NCBI RefSeq assembly: GCF_000010725.1
Contig: NC_013855.1
Coordinates: 496,001-560,000, forward strand
Length of the DNA: 64,000 nucleotides
DNA from: Azospirillum sp. B510
Lineage (GTDB): Bacteria > Pseudomonadota > Alphaproteobacteria > Azospirillales > Azospirillaceae
Reading direction: 5' to 3'
Part shown: positions 32,741-41,283 of the stretch, piece after piece
How positions within the stretch are numbered: the first letter of the stretch is position 1
Layout of the letters: every line of letters starts with the position of its first letter
Translations under genes and position numbers: made by a program
Notes under the pieces: model-generated
The model's input: the letters and a program-made list of their open reading frames with translations, nothing else
What the model was told of the DNA's origin: nothing
Database searches by the model: none

Positions 32741-33592
32741 ATGTCCGGGAACGAGGCGGAGCGGGGAGTTTCGGTGATCATCGCGGCCCACCGCGCCCAT
32801 GACACCATCGTCCGCGCGGTGCGAAGCCTGCTGGACCAGGACTGGACGGCGTGGGAGGCGGTGATCGTCAGCGACGACGCCACCGATTACCGCCCGACGC
32901 TCCAGGCCGCCGGGATCGATGACCCGCGGCTGGTCTTCACCGGCACGGGCCGACTCGGGGCCGGGGCGCCCGCGGCCCGCAATGCCGGACTGGCGGTGGC
33001 GCGGCTGGCGCTGGTGGCCCCGTTGGACGCCGACGACCGTTTCCGCCCCGGCCGGCTGTCGGCTCTGGCCCCGCTCGCGCTGGCTCACGGGGCCGCCTTC
33101 GACAACATCGCCGTGGTGCGCGACGAGGACGACTCGCCCCTGCTGCGCCTCTATCAGGATGGGCAGGCGCCGGCCCGGATGGATGGCGACGCCTTCCTGG
33201 CCACCTCGGTGCCGATGTTCCCGGTGGCGCGGCGCGATCTGGTGCCGGGCTGGGACGACGATGTGGGTTTCTGTGACGACGTGGTCTTCAATGTCCGGCT
33301 GCTGGATGCCACCGGCCCGGTTCCGCTGGTCGCGGCGCCCCTCTACGAATATCGGCAGCGCGCCGGCTCCATCACTTTCTCCGCCGACAGCGGCGAGCGG
33401 GCGGAGCGCTGCTACCGTCATGTGCTGGACCGCCTGGCCGATGACGGTTTCGGTATCCGGAATGACGGCCTGCGCCATCGATTCAGGCAAGCCATCGCCG
33501 CCAAGCGTGTGCGCAACGCCGCCTACGAGGCTGCCTTCAAGGCCGGACGCTGCGCCAGTTTCCAGGAGTTCCTGGCGCTTGGCATGGAATAA
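32741..33592 (+). CDS. Glycosyltransferase family 2 protein
   Basis: A 283-residue cytoplasmic or membrane-associated GT-A enzyme, starting at the ATG reading MSGNEAERGVSVIIAAHRAH. The nucleotide-sugar-binding start (VSVIIAAHRAHDTIVRAV) and SLLDQDW are typical. The DADDR motif supplies the metal-binding aspartates. No polysaccharide genes lie near, so the acceptor is unknown. A longer reading frame reaching back to 32564 is possible but does not extend the fold. Confidence 0.82.
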   Translation: MSGNEAERGVSVIIAAHRAHDTIVRAVRSLLDQDWTAWEAVIVSDDATDYRPTLQAAGIDDPRLVFTGTGRLGAGAPAARNAGLAVARLALVAPLDADDRFRPGRLSALAPLALAHGAAFDNIAVVRDEDDSPLLRLYQDGQAPARMDGDAFLATSVPMFPVARRDLVPGWDDDVGFCDDVVFNVRLLDATGPVPLVAAPLYEYRQRAGSITFSADSGERAERCYRHVLDRLADDGFGIRNDGLRHRFRQAIAAKRVRNAAYEAAFKAGRCASFQEFLALGME

Positions 33593-33694
33593 TGAGTTGG
33601 GGATAAAGAGCGGACGCTCCAAGCTCCCGCTGGTTTTCCCTTGCCATTCCGTGTCAGTTTTGAGTCGTCGCCGGACCGGACACGGGTAAACTCC

Positions 33695-34030
33695 ATGAGC
33701 GCCCCGACCTGTTGCCTCGCCCGTATCCCCGCCAACGGGAAATTCTGGCTGAAGAACGCGCGGGTCGATGGCGGGTTGCGCGATATCCGGATCGAGAATG
33801 GCCGTATCCGGGCCCTGCTGCCGGCCGGCGAGTCGCCTTGCTGCGCGCCGGGGCTCGACCTCGATGGCGGCGATGTCCGCCGGATGGATGGCGACGGCCC
33901 GGTCGTCGCCGGCGAATCCGCCGATCTCTGGGTGACGCTGTGCGGTGGTCGGACGGTGCGGATGCTGGGCGGAACCCTTGAAGCCGGCGTACGTCGGGAT
34001 GTGAAGGTCATCGACGGTTCGTTTTCTTGA
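33695..34030 (+). CDS. Amidohydrolase composite-domain-like mini-protein (possible remnant)
   Basis: A 111-residue protein. Residues 14-50 (FWLKNARVDGGLRDIRIEN and following) match the N-terminal beta-sandwich of cytosine deaminase-type amidohydrolases (LxLRNARVPGGxxDIxIxDGRI). Residues about 68-100 (VVAGESADLWVTLCGGRTVRM) match the C-terminal sandwich part (xxGxxADLVV...GGRTV). The catalytic TIM barrel with its HxH, Lys/His and Asp is absent. So either the barrel was deleted, leaving a pseudogene-like remnant, or the sandwich alone has been retained. The Cys pairs are unexplained. An in-frame start at 33641 is possible. Confidence 0.5.
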   Translation: MSAPTCCLARIPANGKFWLKNARVDGGLRDIRIENGRIRALLPAGESPCCAPGLDLDGGDVRRMDGDGPVVAGESADLWVTLCGGRTVRMLGGTLEAGVRRDVKVIDGSFS

Positions 34031-34133
34031 ACCGTCTCGACTCCAAACTTGAACTGAAGGATATAGTGCGGTTTGCCTAGCATCCTTTTTGGTTGCGCCG
34101 CGGCTAAGTGAAACTCGTTCGGGTCCCGGTTCC

Positions 34134-35282
34134 ATGCGCCACGCGCTTCGTATCGCTGCACTCCTCGTCCTGGCGGCGCTCGCTGGCGGGGGCTACTGGT
34201 ATTTCATGAAGCAGGGCGGGACCGTCGCCGGGCTGACCGCGATGGTGAGCGGCGCGCTGTCCGGTGGTGCGGCATCCGGCGGGACCTCTTCCACCGCCAA
34301 GCCTCCCGGCGGCTCCCCCGGTGGCGCGCCGCCGATGCCGGTGGAGGCGGCCCCGGTCCGTGTCGGCATGGTCGAGCGGACGGTAACCGCCGTCGGCTCG
34401 CTGCTGTCCAACGAATCGGTGGTGATCCGGCCGGAAATCGCCGGCCGCATCAGCGAGATCGCCTTCAAGGAGGGGCAGCGCGTCACCAGGGGCACCGTGC
34501 TGGTCCGGCTGGACGACGCCATCGCCCGCGCCACCCTGGCCCAGGCCCAGGCGAGCATCGCCTTTTCCCGCGCCGAGCTGTCGCGCGCCGACCAGCTGGT
34601 GCGCCAGAACACCGGCCCGCTGCGCAACCGCGAGCAGGCCTCGGCGAAGCTGCTGGCCGACGAGGCGGCGGTGCAGCTGGCCAAGGCGCAGCTCGACAAG
34701 CAGGTGATCGCCGCCCCCTTCGACGGGGTGCTGGGGCTGCGCAAGGTGTCGGTCGGCGACTTCGTCCAGGCCGGCAGGGACATCGTCAATCTGGAGGATA
34801 TCGACACGCTGAAGCTGGACTTCCGCGTGCCGGAGATGTTCCTGCCGGCGGTGAAGGTCGGCCAGACGGTGAAGGTGGCGGTGGACGCCTTCGGCGGGCG
34901 TGGCTTCGACGGCACCGTCTATGCCATCGACCCTCTGGTCGACGTGAACGGCCGGGCGCTGGCGATCCGCGCCCGTGTCCCGAATCCCGACGGCTCGCTG
35001 CGCCCCGGCCTGTTCGCCCGCGTCTCGCTGACGCTGACCACGGTGCCGGATGCGGTGCTGATCCCCGAACAGGCCGTCGTCGCCTTTGGCAAGGACCAGT
35101 TCGTCTTCAAGGTCGTCGATGGCAAGGTCGCCCAGACCAGGGTCACGTTGGGCGAGCGCCGCAACGCCGAGGTGGAGATTTCGAAGGGCCTCGCCCCCGG
35201 TGACATGGTGGTCACCGCCGGCCAGTTGAAGATCCGCGACGGTGTGCCGGTGGCGGTGCTGCCGACCAAGGCCGGGAGCTGA
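34134..35282 (+). CDS. RND efflux membrane fusion protein (periplasmic adaptor)
   Basis: A 382-residue inner-membrane-anchored adaptor with an N-terminal membrane helix (residues 5-20), a Gly/Ser-rich linker, then a lipoyl/hairpin region (VTAVGSLLSNESVVIRPEIAGRI, EGQRVTRGTVLVRLDD) and a beta-barrel domain (VKVGQTVKVAVDAFGGRGFDGTV). It belongs to the AcrA/MexA family. It bridges the RND pump to an outer membrane channel that is not encoded nearby. The permease starts five bases downstream. Confidence 0.92.
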   Translation: MRHALRIAALLVLAALAGGGYWYFMKQGGTVAGLTAMVSGALSGGAASGGTSSTAKPPGGSPGGAPPMPVEAAPVRVGMVERTVTAVGSLLSNESVVIRPEIAGRISEIAFKEGQRVTRGTVLVRLDDAIARATLAQAQASIAFSRAELSRADQLVRQNTGPLRNREQASAKLLADEAAVQLAKAQLDKQVIAAPFDGVLGLRKVSVGDFVQAGRDIVNLEDIDTLKLDFRVPEMFLPAVKVGQTVKVAVDAFGGRGFDGTVYAIDPLVDVNGRALAIRARVPNPDGSLRPGLFARVSLTLTTVPDAVLIPEQAVVAFGKDQFVFKVVDGKVAQTRVTLGERRNAEVEISKGLAPGDMVVTAGQLKIRDGVPVAVLPTKAGS

Positions 35283-35286
35283 CGCC

Positions 35287-38200
35287 ATGGTCCTCTCCGA
35301 CATTTCCGTCCGCCGTCCCGTCCTGGCGACGGTGATGAGCCTCGCTTTGATGCTGATCGGCATCGTGTCGTACCAGCGCCTGTCGGTGCGTGAATATCCC
35401 AGGATCGACGAGCCGGTCGTCACGGTGGAGACGACCTACAAGGGTGCCTCGGCCCAGATCATAGAAAGCCAGGTGACCCAGACGCTGGAGGACAGCCTGG
35501 CCGGCATCGAGGGCATCGACGTGATGTCCTCGATCAGCCGGGCGGAGAAGTCGCAGATCACCCTGCGTTTCCGCCTGGACCGCAATGTCGATGTCGCCGC
35601 CAGCGACGTGCGCGACCGGGTGGGGCGGGTCCGCGCCGCCCTGCCGTCGGAGATCGACGAACCGGTGATCGCCAAGGTCGAGGCCGACGCCCAGCCGATC
35701 ATCTATCTCGCCTTCTCCTCCGACCGGCATTCGCCGCTGGAGGTGACCGACTTCGCCGACCGCTACGTCAAGGACCGCTTGCAGAATCTGCCCGGCGTCG
35801 CCCAGGTCCGCATTTTCGGCGAGCGCCGCTTCGCCATGCGGCTGTGGCTCGACCCGCAGCGGATGGCGGCCTACAGGGTGACGCCGCAGGACGTCGAGAC
35901 CGCGCTGCGCCGGCAGAATGTCGAGATTCCGGCGGGCCGGGTGGAGAGCGTGGCGCGCGAATTCACCGTGGTGTCGGAGACCGACCTGCGCACCCCGGCG
36001 GAGTTCGAGGCGATCATCCTGCGCGACGATTCTGGATATCTGGTGCGGCTGCGCGATGTCGGCCGGGCGGAGCTGGGGGCGCTCGACGAGCGGGTCAGCG
36101 CCCGTTTCAACGGCCGCGGCGCCGTCGCCATCGGCGTGGTGAAGCAGTCCACCGCCAACCCGCTCGACGTGTCGAAGGCGGTCAACGACGCGCTGCCCAG
36201 GATCCGCGCCGCCCTGCCCGAGGGCATGGGGGTGGATGTCGCTTACGACAGTTCGGTCTTCATCGCCAAGTCGATCGACGCGGTGTTCCATACGATCTTC
36301 GAGGCGATCGTGCTGGTCGTGCTGGTGATCTTCTTCTTCCTGCGCTCGCTGCGGGCGACGCTGGTACCGCTGGTGACCATCCCGGTGTCGCTGATCGGCG
36401 GCTTCGCCCTGATGTACGCCTTCGGCTTCTCCATCAACACGCTGACCCTGCTGTCGATGGTGCTGGCCATCGGTCTCGTCGTCGATGATGCCATCGTCAT
36501 GCTGGAGAACATCTTCCGCTATGTCGAGGAAGGGATGAGCCCCTTTCAGGCGGCGTTGAAGGGATCGCGCGAGATCGGCTTCGCCGTCATCGCCATGACC
36601 ATCACGCTGGCGGCGGTCTATGCCCCCATCGGCTTCATGACCGGCCGCACCGGGCGGCTGTTCACCGAATTCGCCCTGACGCTGGCCGGTGCCGTCATCG
36701 TGTCGGGCTTCGTGGCGCTGACCCTGTCGCCGATGATGTGCTCCAAGCTGTTGAAGCACGAGGCGAAGCATGGCCTGCTCTACCGCGCCATCGAACGGCT
36801 GCTGGAGGGGATGACCTACGGCTACCGCCGGCTGTTGCGTCTGTCGCTGCGAACGCGGCCGCTGGTGCTGCTGATCGGGCTTGGCGTCGCCGCCGCCAGC
36901 TATTTCCTGTTCACCGGGTTGAAGTCGGAGCTGTCGCCGGTCGAGGATCGCGGCACCATCGTCGGCATCGCCATCGCGCCGGAAGGCTCCACGCTCGACT
37001 ACACCATGGGCTATGCCCAGCGGATGGAGGCGCTGTTCCGCCAGATCCCGGTGCTGGAGAAGTTCTTCGTCGTCGTCGGCTTCCCGGTGGTGAACCAGGG
37101 CATCGCCTTCGTCCGCCTGATCGACTGGGACGAGCGCAGCGTCAAGCAGCAGGCGATCACCGCCCAGCTGTTCCCGAAGATGTTCGGCATCCCCGGCATC
37201 CTCGGCTTCGTCACCAACCCGCCCTCGCTGGGCCAGAGCCCGATCGACAAGCCGGTCAACTTCGTCATCCAGACCTCGCTGCCCTTCGAGGAGTTGCAGG
37301 CGATGGTCAACGCCATGATGGCGGAGGCGCGCGGCTTTCCCGGCCTGACCAACCTCGACACCGACCTGAAGCTGAACAAGCCGGAACTGCGCGTGTCGCT
37401 CGACCGCGACAAGGCGGCTGATCTGGGGGTGGATGTCGACACCGTCGGCCGTACGCTGGAAACCCTGCTGGGCGGAAGGCAGGTGACGCGCTTCAAGAAG
37501 GACGGCAAGCAATATGACGTGATCGTCCAGGTCGCCAACATCGACCGCCGCAACCCGGACGACATCGCCGGCATCTATGTGCGTGGCGGCATCGGCGCGA
37601 CGGGCGGAGCCGGCCAGATGATCTCGCTCGCCAATCTGGTGAAGGTCGAGGAGCGGGTGGCGCCGAAGGAGCTGAACCATTTCAACAAGCTGCGCTCCGC
37701 CACCATCACCGCGACACTGGCGCCGGGAACCTCGCTGGGCGAGGCGCTGGCGGTGATGCAGGCGGCGGCGAACAAGGTGTTGCCGGCCACCGCCCAGACC
37801 GACTATGCCGGGCAGAGCCGCGAGTTCCGCGAATCGGCGACGGGGCTCTATTTCGTCTTCATCCTGGCGCTGGCCTTCATCTATCTGGTGCTGGCCGCCC
37901 AGTTCGAGAGCTTCATCGATCCCTTCGTCATCATGCTGACGGTGCCGCTGTCAATGACCGGCGCGCTGGCGGCCTTGCAGATGAGCGGCGGCACGATGAA
38001 CGTCTACAGCCAGATCGGCCTCGTCACCCTGGTCGGCCTGATCACCAAGCACGGCATCCTGATCGTCGAGTTCGCCAACCAGCTCCAGCGCGCCGGCACC
38101 GACATCCGCAAGGCGGTGGAGGAGGCCGCGGTATTGCGCCTGCGCCCGATCCTGATGACCACCGGCGCCATGGTGCTGGGGGCCGTGCCGCTGGCCTACG

Positions 38201-38388
38201 CAGAAGGGGCGGGGGCGGAAAGCCGGCAGGCCATCGGCGCCGTCATCGTCGGCGGCATGACGCTGGGCACGCTGCTGACCCTGTTCGTGGTGCCGACGGT
38301 CTACAGCTATCTTGCCCGCAAGGCGCCGATGCGGGATGACGCCATGGAGGCGGGGCAGGCGCATGGCGCGCCCCATCCAGCGGAATGA
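35287..38388 (+). CDS. RND efflux permease, HAE1 family
   Basis: A 1033-residue inner-membrane pump with the usual internal duplication: one membrane segment near residue 15, a large periplasmic domain, several helices near 330-540 (with GLVVDDAIVMLENI at about 400), then the second half mirroring this (helices at about 860-1020). The Asp-Asp pair in VVDDAIV is the proton-relay signature of the HAE-1 class. It forms a two-gene operon with the adaptor. The substrate could be a drug, bile acid, solvent or fatty acid. Confidence 0.95.
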   Translation: MVLSDISVRRPVLATVMSLALMLIGIVSYQRLSVREYPRIDEPVVTVETTYKGASAQIIESQVTQTLEDSLAGIEGIDVMSSISRAEKSQITLRFRLDRNVDVAASDVRDRVGRVRAALPSEIDEPVIAKVEADAQPIIYLAFSSDRHSPLEVTDFADRYVKDRLQNLPGVAQVRIFGERRFAMRLWLDPQRMAAYRVTPQDVETALRRQNVEIPAGRVESVAREFTVVSETDLRTPAEFEAIILRDDSGYLVRLRDVGRAELGALDERVSARFNGRGAVAIGVVKQSTANPLDVSKAVNDALPRIRAALPEGMGVDVAYDSSVFIAKSIDAVFHTIFEAIVLVVLVIFFFLRSLRATLVPLVTIPVSLIGGFALMYAFGFSINTLTLLSMVLAIGLVVDDAIVMLENIFRYVEEGMSPFQAALKGSREIGFAVIAMTITLAAVYAPIGFMTGRTGRLFTEFALTLAGAVIVSGFVALTLSPMMCSKLLKHEAKHGLLYRAIERLLEGMTYGYRRLLRLSLRTRPLVLLIGLGVAAASYFLFTGLKSELSPVEDRGTIVGIAIAPEGSTLDYTMGYAQRMEALFRQIPVLEKFFVVVGFPVVNQGIAFVRLIDWDERSVKQQAITAQLFPKMFGIPGILGFVTNPPSLGQSPIDKPVNFVIQTSLPFEELQAMVNAMMAEARGFPGLTNLDTDLKLNKPELRVSLDRDKAADLGVDVDTVGRTLETLLGGRQVTRFKKDGKQYDVIVQVANIDRRNPDDIAGIYVRGGIGATGGAGQMISLANLVKVEERVAPKELNHFNKLRSATITATLAPGTSLGEALAVMQAAANKVLPATAQTDYAGQSREFRESATGLYFVFILALAFIYLVLAAQFESFIDPFVIMLTVPLSMTGALAALQMSGGTMNVYSQIGLVTLVGLITKHGILIVEFANQLQRAGTDIRKAVEEAAVLRLRPILMTTGAMVLGAVPLAYAEGAGAESRQAIGAVIVGGMTLGTLLTLFVVPTVYSYLARKAPMRDDAMEAGQAHGAPHPAE

Positions 38389-38418
38389 GGGCCGGCGGAA
38401 TGAGGGCCGGCGGAATGG
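38381..38418. repeat. Tandem 15-bp repeat at the end of the RND gene
   Basis: Two exact copies of cggaatgagggccgg (38381-38395 and 38396-38410) and the start of a third overlap the RND stop codon and the region before the receiver gene. The copies contain the RND stop and spare sequence, so the array may have pushed the downstream gene away from the operon by slippage. Confidence 0.8.
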
Positions 38419-38434
38419 GACTGGGAGGGATGGC

Positions 38435-38815
38435 TTGGCCAGCGTGCTGATCATCGACGACGACGACGTCGCCCGCGCGGTCCTGCTCCGCATGCTGACG
38501 ATGGCCGGACACGAGACGGTGGGAGCCCGTGACGGGGTGGAGGGGCTGGAGCGTTTCCGTGACCGTCCGCCCGGCAGCCCGGTGGACCTCGTCATTACCG
38601 ACATTTTCATGCCGAACCAGGAGGGGCTGGCGACGATCATGGAGCTGCGTCGCGGCGCCCCGTCGCCGAAGATCATCGCCATCTCCGGGGGCGGCGTCCG
38701 GGCTTCGCTCGACGTATTGCCGGTGGCCGAAGCGCTGGGCGCGCACCGGACCCTCCGCAAGCCCTTCACCCCGGCGGAGGTGATGCGGGTCGTGCGGGAT
38801 GTTCTGGAGGGCTGA
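38435..38815 (+). CDS. Single-domain response regulator (CheY-like receiver)
   Basis: A 126-residue stand-alone receiver domain from a TTG start with a gggaggg site five bases upstream; GTG 38444 is an alternative. It has the acidic pocket (IIDDDD), the phosphorylated Asp56 in LVITDIFMP and the conserved Lys109 in TLRKPFTP. No output domain follows. The cognate kinase is not in the window. It lies directly after the RND pump genes, possibly co-transcribed, and ends before a strong terminator. Confidence 0.85.
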   Translation: MASVLIIDDDDVARAVLLRMLTMAGHETVGARDGVEGLERFRDRPPGSPVDLVITDIFMPNQEGLATIMELRRGAPSPKIIAISGGGVRASLDVLPVAEALGAHRTLRKPFTPAEVMRVVRDVLEG

Positions 38816-38850
38816 GGCGCCTCTCTCCCCAGTCGCGCCCCTGAATCGCG

Positions 38851-38885
38851 AAGCGCCGCCGTCGGGAAGGACGGCGGCGCTTCTG
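38851..38885. terminator. Rho-independent terminator after the receiver gene
   Basis: A perfect 13-bp stem (aagcgccgccgtc / gacggcggcgctt) with a six-base loop and a short T-rich tail ends the + transcript. The minus-strand 52-residue gene ends 85 bases further right, so it may also terminate that transcript. Confidence 0.8.
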
Positions 38886-38969
38886 CAAGGGGTTTCAGCC
38901 GAAATGGCCTGATCGGGTCTTAAGCGACTCGTTGATCGGGTGCGACGCCCTGATCAGGATGTCCGCAGG

Positions 38970-39128
38970 TCAGGCGGCAAGCCGGCTTTCCTGTACGCGG
39001 CGGTTCCGGCGAAGGCGTTCGAAAAGTTTCTGGACGCTGTCGGGACTGATCCCGTCGCGTGCCATCACGGCGATCACGATCGGATCTTCAAGCAGTTCGG
39101 AAAGGGTCGGCGTCGTGTTGCGGTCCAT
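38970..39128 (-). CDS. Small conserved-type protein of 52 residues
   Basis: A 52-residue protein translated from an ATG with a near-perfect gggaggg site upstream (on the minus strand). The sequence starts MDRNTTPTLSELLEDP and continues IVIAVMARDGISPDSVQKL, then turns basic (FERLRRNRR). Both the LSELLxDP and the VMARDG-(I/V) features are like small uncharacterised proteins of Rhodospirillales. The helix-rich C-terminus is strongly basic, so binding to nucleic acid or membrane is possible. No function is known. It lies alone between two terminators or promoters. Confidence 0.72.
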   Translation of the reverse strand: MDRNTTPTLSELLEDPIVIAVMARDGISPDSVQKLFERLRRNRRVQESRLAA

Positions 39129-39420
39129 GCGTCCCTCCCTTTGTGTCCGGCTTCCGGGGGCCGTTGCCGTCCCGGAAGGGGGAGCGGCTGACGGTCGAAG
39201 CCGGCAATGGCGATTGGCCTAATCCCTGCTGCGCGCTCGTCTCGGCTTTCGGTATCCGGATCGCCGCCGGGGATATACCCCCTTTGGTCCGGATTGTGGG
39301 TTAAAAATACAATATGGCGACCATAGCTCAGACGAGGTGGTATTGTCACCCGTCCTTTTGTCAACAGGCGCTATATCTTTGTGTAATGCTGTATCCGGGC
39401 GCTTCGTGGAGCGCGCCGGA
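39129..39420. other. Intergenic region with A/T-rich stretches
   Basis: No gene is visible. An A/T-rich patch around 39300-39320 (gttaaaaatacaatatgg) is the best promoter candidate and could drive the minus-strand 52-residue gene. An imperfect hairpin at 39390-39420 (atccgggcgct with agcgcgccggat) lies just after the folB stop and probably ends that transcript. Confidence 0.5.
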
Positions 39421-39828
39421 TCACGCCTGCGGCGGTCGCGCGCGGGTCAGGCTGGCTCCGGCCGTTGGGCCGCCCGATTCGGCGGCGGGAATCGTGACGT
39501 CGACCTGGACCCGGCGCACCTTCGCATGCGACAGGCAGAGGGCCGCGGCACGGTCGGCCAAGTAATCGGCCCCCGGTACATTGGATTCGCCACAAAGACG
39601 GCGCAAGTCTTCGACAATATCCTCGTAAGACATCACCGCGGCGATATCGTCGGGAAAGCCGGGGCCGGGATGGGTTACGGTCAGCGTCAGGTCGAAGCGG
39701 ACGTCCGCCCGGTCGGCGCGGCCGGCGACCGCCACGGCGGCGGTGAAACCGCGAACCAGAATGGTGTAGGCGAGCGGCTCGCCGCCCGGCTGGACCAGCA
39801 TGGTCCGATTTGCGCTATCGTCCGACAA
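39421..39828 (-). CDS. folB: Dihydroneopterin aldolase
   Basis: A 135-residue enzyme of folate synthesis that cleaves 7,8-dihydroneopterin to 6-hydroxymethyl-dihydropterin. The fold-defining segments VRGFTAAVAV, RFDLTLTVTHP, VMSYEDIVEDLRRL and the C-terminal HAKVRRVQVDVTIP (with the catalytic Lys) are visible. The second half carries cysteines unlike the standard enzyme. It shares direction with folK upstream, separated by about 120 bases, and together they supply consecutive steps of the pathway. Confidence 0.82.
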   Translation of the reverse strand: MSDDSANRTMLVQPGGEPLAYTILVRGFTAAVAVAGRADRADVRFDLTLTVTHPGPGFPDDIAAVMSYEDIVEDLRRLCGESNVPGADYLADRAAALCLSHAKVRRVQVDVTIPAAESGGPTAGASLTRARPPQA

Positions 39829-39946
39829 CAGACTCTCCCGGCCGGCGAACGGGCGCCGGCGTTGCGTTCAGGCCGGCACTATAAGCGGTGCGGCGGCCGC
39901 ACGCCACCGCACTCGCCATCAAGGCCTCCGGGCACCGGAGCCCCTC

Positions 39947-40483
39947 TCAAAGCGCCTCGGCGATGCGGACGACGGTCTCAAGACCAGGCACCTCGTCGCG
40001 CAGCGTGGCGATCCGCCGGTTCAGCACCGGATGGACGAGGTCGGCGGCGATGTCGGCCAGCGGGCAGAGGACGAAGGCGCGCTCGGCCATCCGGGGATGC
40101 GGGATCTCCAGATCCGGCTCGGCGACGACCCGGTCGGCATAGAGCAGGATGTCGATGTCGATGGGGCGGGGGCCGAAGCGCAGGCCGCCGAGATCCCGGC
40201 CCAGCGTCGTCTCGATCCTCTTGAGGAAGCGCAGCAGGGCCGCGGGTTTCAGGCGGGTGGTGCCACGCACCGCCATGTTCAGGAAGGCGGGCTGGTCGGT
40301 CACATACATCGCCGCCGTCTCGTACAGGGCGGATCGCGCGTCGATCTCCACCGCCTCGCCCAGCCGGCGGATCGCTTCGGCGAGGTTGGCGGCGCGGTCG
40401 CCCATGTTGCCGCCCAGCGCCAGATGCACCGTGACCGGAAGGGAGGTGGAGGACGGCGGCGAGGGTGGCGTAAGCTCGGCCAT
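39947..40483 (-). CDS. folK: 2-amino-4-hydroxy-6-hydroxymethyldihydropteridine pyrophosphokinase
   Basis: A 178-residue enzyme that transfers pyrophosphate from ATP to hydroxymethyl-dihydropterin. Motifs are HLALGGNMGDRAANL at the start, the catalytic loop segment RFGPRPIDIDILLYAD with its metal-binding Asp pair, and HPRMAERAFVLCPLADI. The ATG chosen follows a ggaacc site; an extension to 40555 would add poorly conserved residues. It lies upstream of folB in the same orientation. Confidence 0.93.
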   Translation of the reverse strand: MAELTPPSPPSSTSLPVTVHLALGGNMGDRAANLAEAIRRLGEAVEIDARSALYETAAMYVTDQPAFLNMAVRGTTRLKPAALLRFLKRIETTLGRDLGGLRFGPRPIDIDILLYADRVVAEPDLEIPHPRMAERAFVLCPLADIAADLVHPVLNRRIATLRDEVPGLETVVRIAEAL

Positions 40484-40672
40484 GGTGTCGGTGGTTCCGA
40501 TATGCTGGTATGGACAGGTGGCCGGACTCCTAGCAAATCGGAGCCCGCCCGTCACTTCCGGGCCGTGCCGCCTCCTTCGGGGAACGCGGGAGGGCCCGGC
40601 GGGGTTTCAGCACCATATCAACCGGTTGAGAAGAACCCGGCGATGACACGATTTTCTGGCGGAGTACGAGAC

Positions 40673-41128
40673 ATGGGTAAGGCAAGGGCCGCAGGTGTCG
40701 CGATGATCCTTCTGGGCGGCACGGCCGCCTTCCTCGCCGGTTGCGCCACCGGTCCCGATCCGGAGATCGCGCGCCGCGCCCAGACCGCCATGGTGGGCAT
40801 GTCCAAGGCCGATCTGCTGGCCTGCGCCGGTGTTCCGGACCGGCAGGCCACGGCCGCCGGCCGCGAATATTACAGCTATGTCGCGCATCCCACCGTGGCC
40901 TACAGCCCCGGCAGCAGCATCGGCATCGGGGCCGGCAGCTTCGGCGGTGGCGGGGTGGGGCTCGGCCTCGGCCTCGGGGTGCCGGTCGGCGGCGGCACGT
41001 CGGGCGGCTGCGAGGCGACGATGGTCATCGGCCCGCGCGGCACGGTGGAACAGGTCAGCTATCCGGCCGGCGTGTCGCTGTCGGCCTGCACGCCGATCGT
41101 CAGCACCTGCATGGCCCCGCGCGGGTGA
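40673..41128 (+). CDS. Hypothetical lipoprotein, BamE/SmpA-like pattern
   Basis: A 151-residue protein beginning at the ATG with a ggag site eight bases upstream. A lipobox LAGC ends the signal peptide. The segment MVGMSKADLLACAGVPDR resembles the GMTKxDVLxLLGxP motif of the BamE/SmpA family. A glycine-rich SIGIGAGSFGGGGVGLGLG stretch follows, then a C-terminal domain with Cys residues. It is likely an envelope lipoprotein; a role in outer membrane assembly is only suggested by the motif. A longer frame running back to 39800 is spurious. Confidence 0.72.
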   Translation: MGKARAAGVAMILLGGTAAFLAGCATGPDPEIARRAQTAMVGMSKADLLACAGVPDRQATAAGREYYSYVAHPTVAYSPGSSIGIGAGSFGGGGVGLGLGLGVPVGGGTSGGCEATMVIGPRGTVEQVSYPAGVSLSACTPIVSTCMAPRG

Positions 41129-41283
41129 GGGAGCGTGGAAGTAAGACTTTGATATGAGGTCGCGGGGCTGTCGCGGCACCCGGTGATCCCGTATTCTCGA
41201 GCGAAGCCCTGGCCGCGACCGGGGCACCGACGTCCGCAAAAGGGCGCATCAGGGTTGCCATTGGGTTGGAGGAACCACGAACC

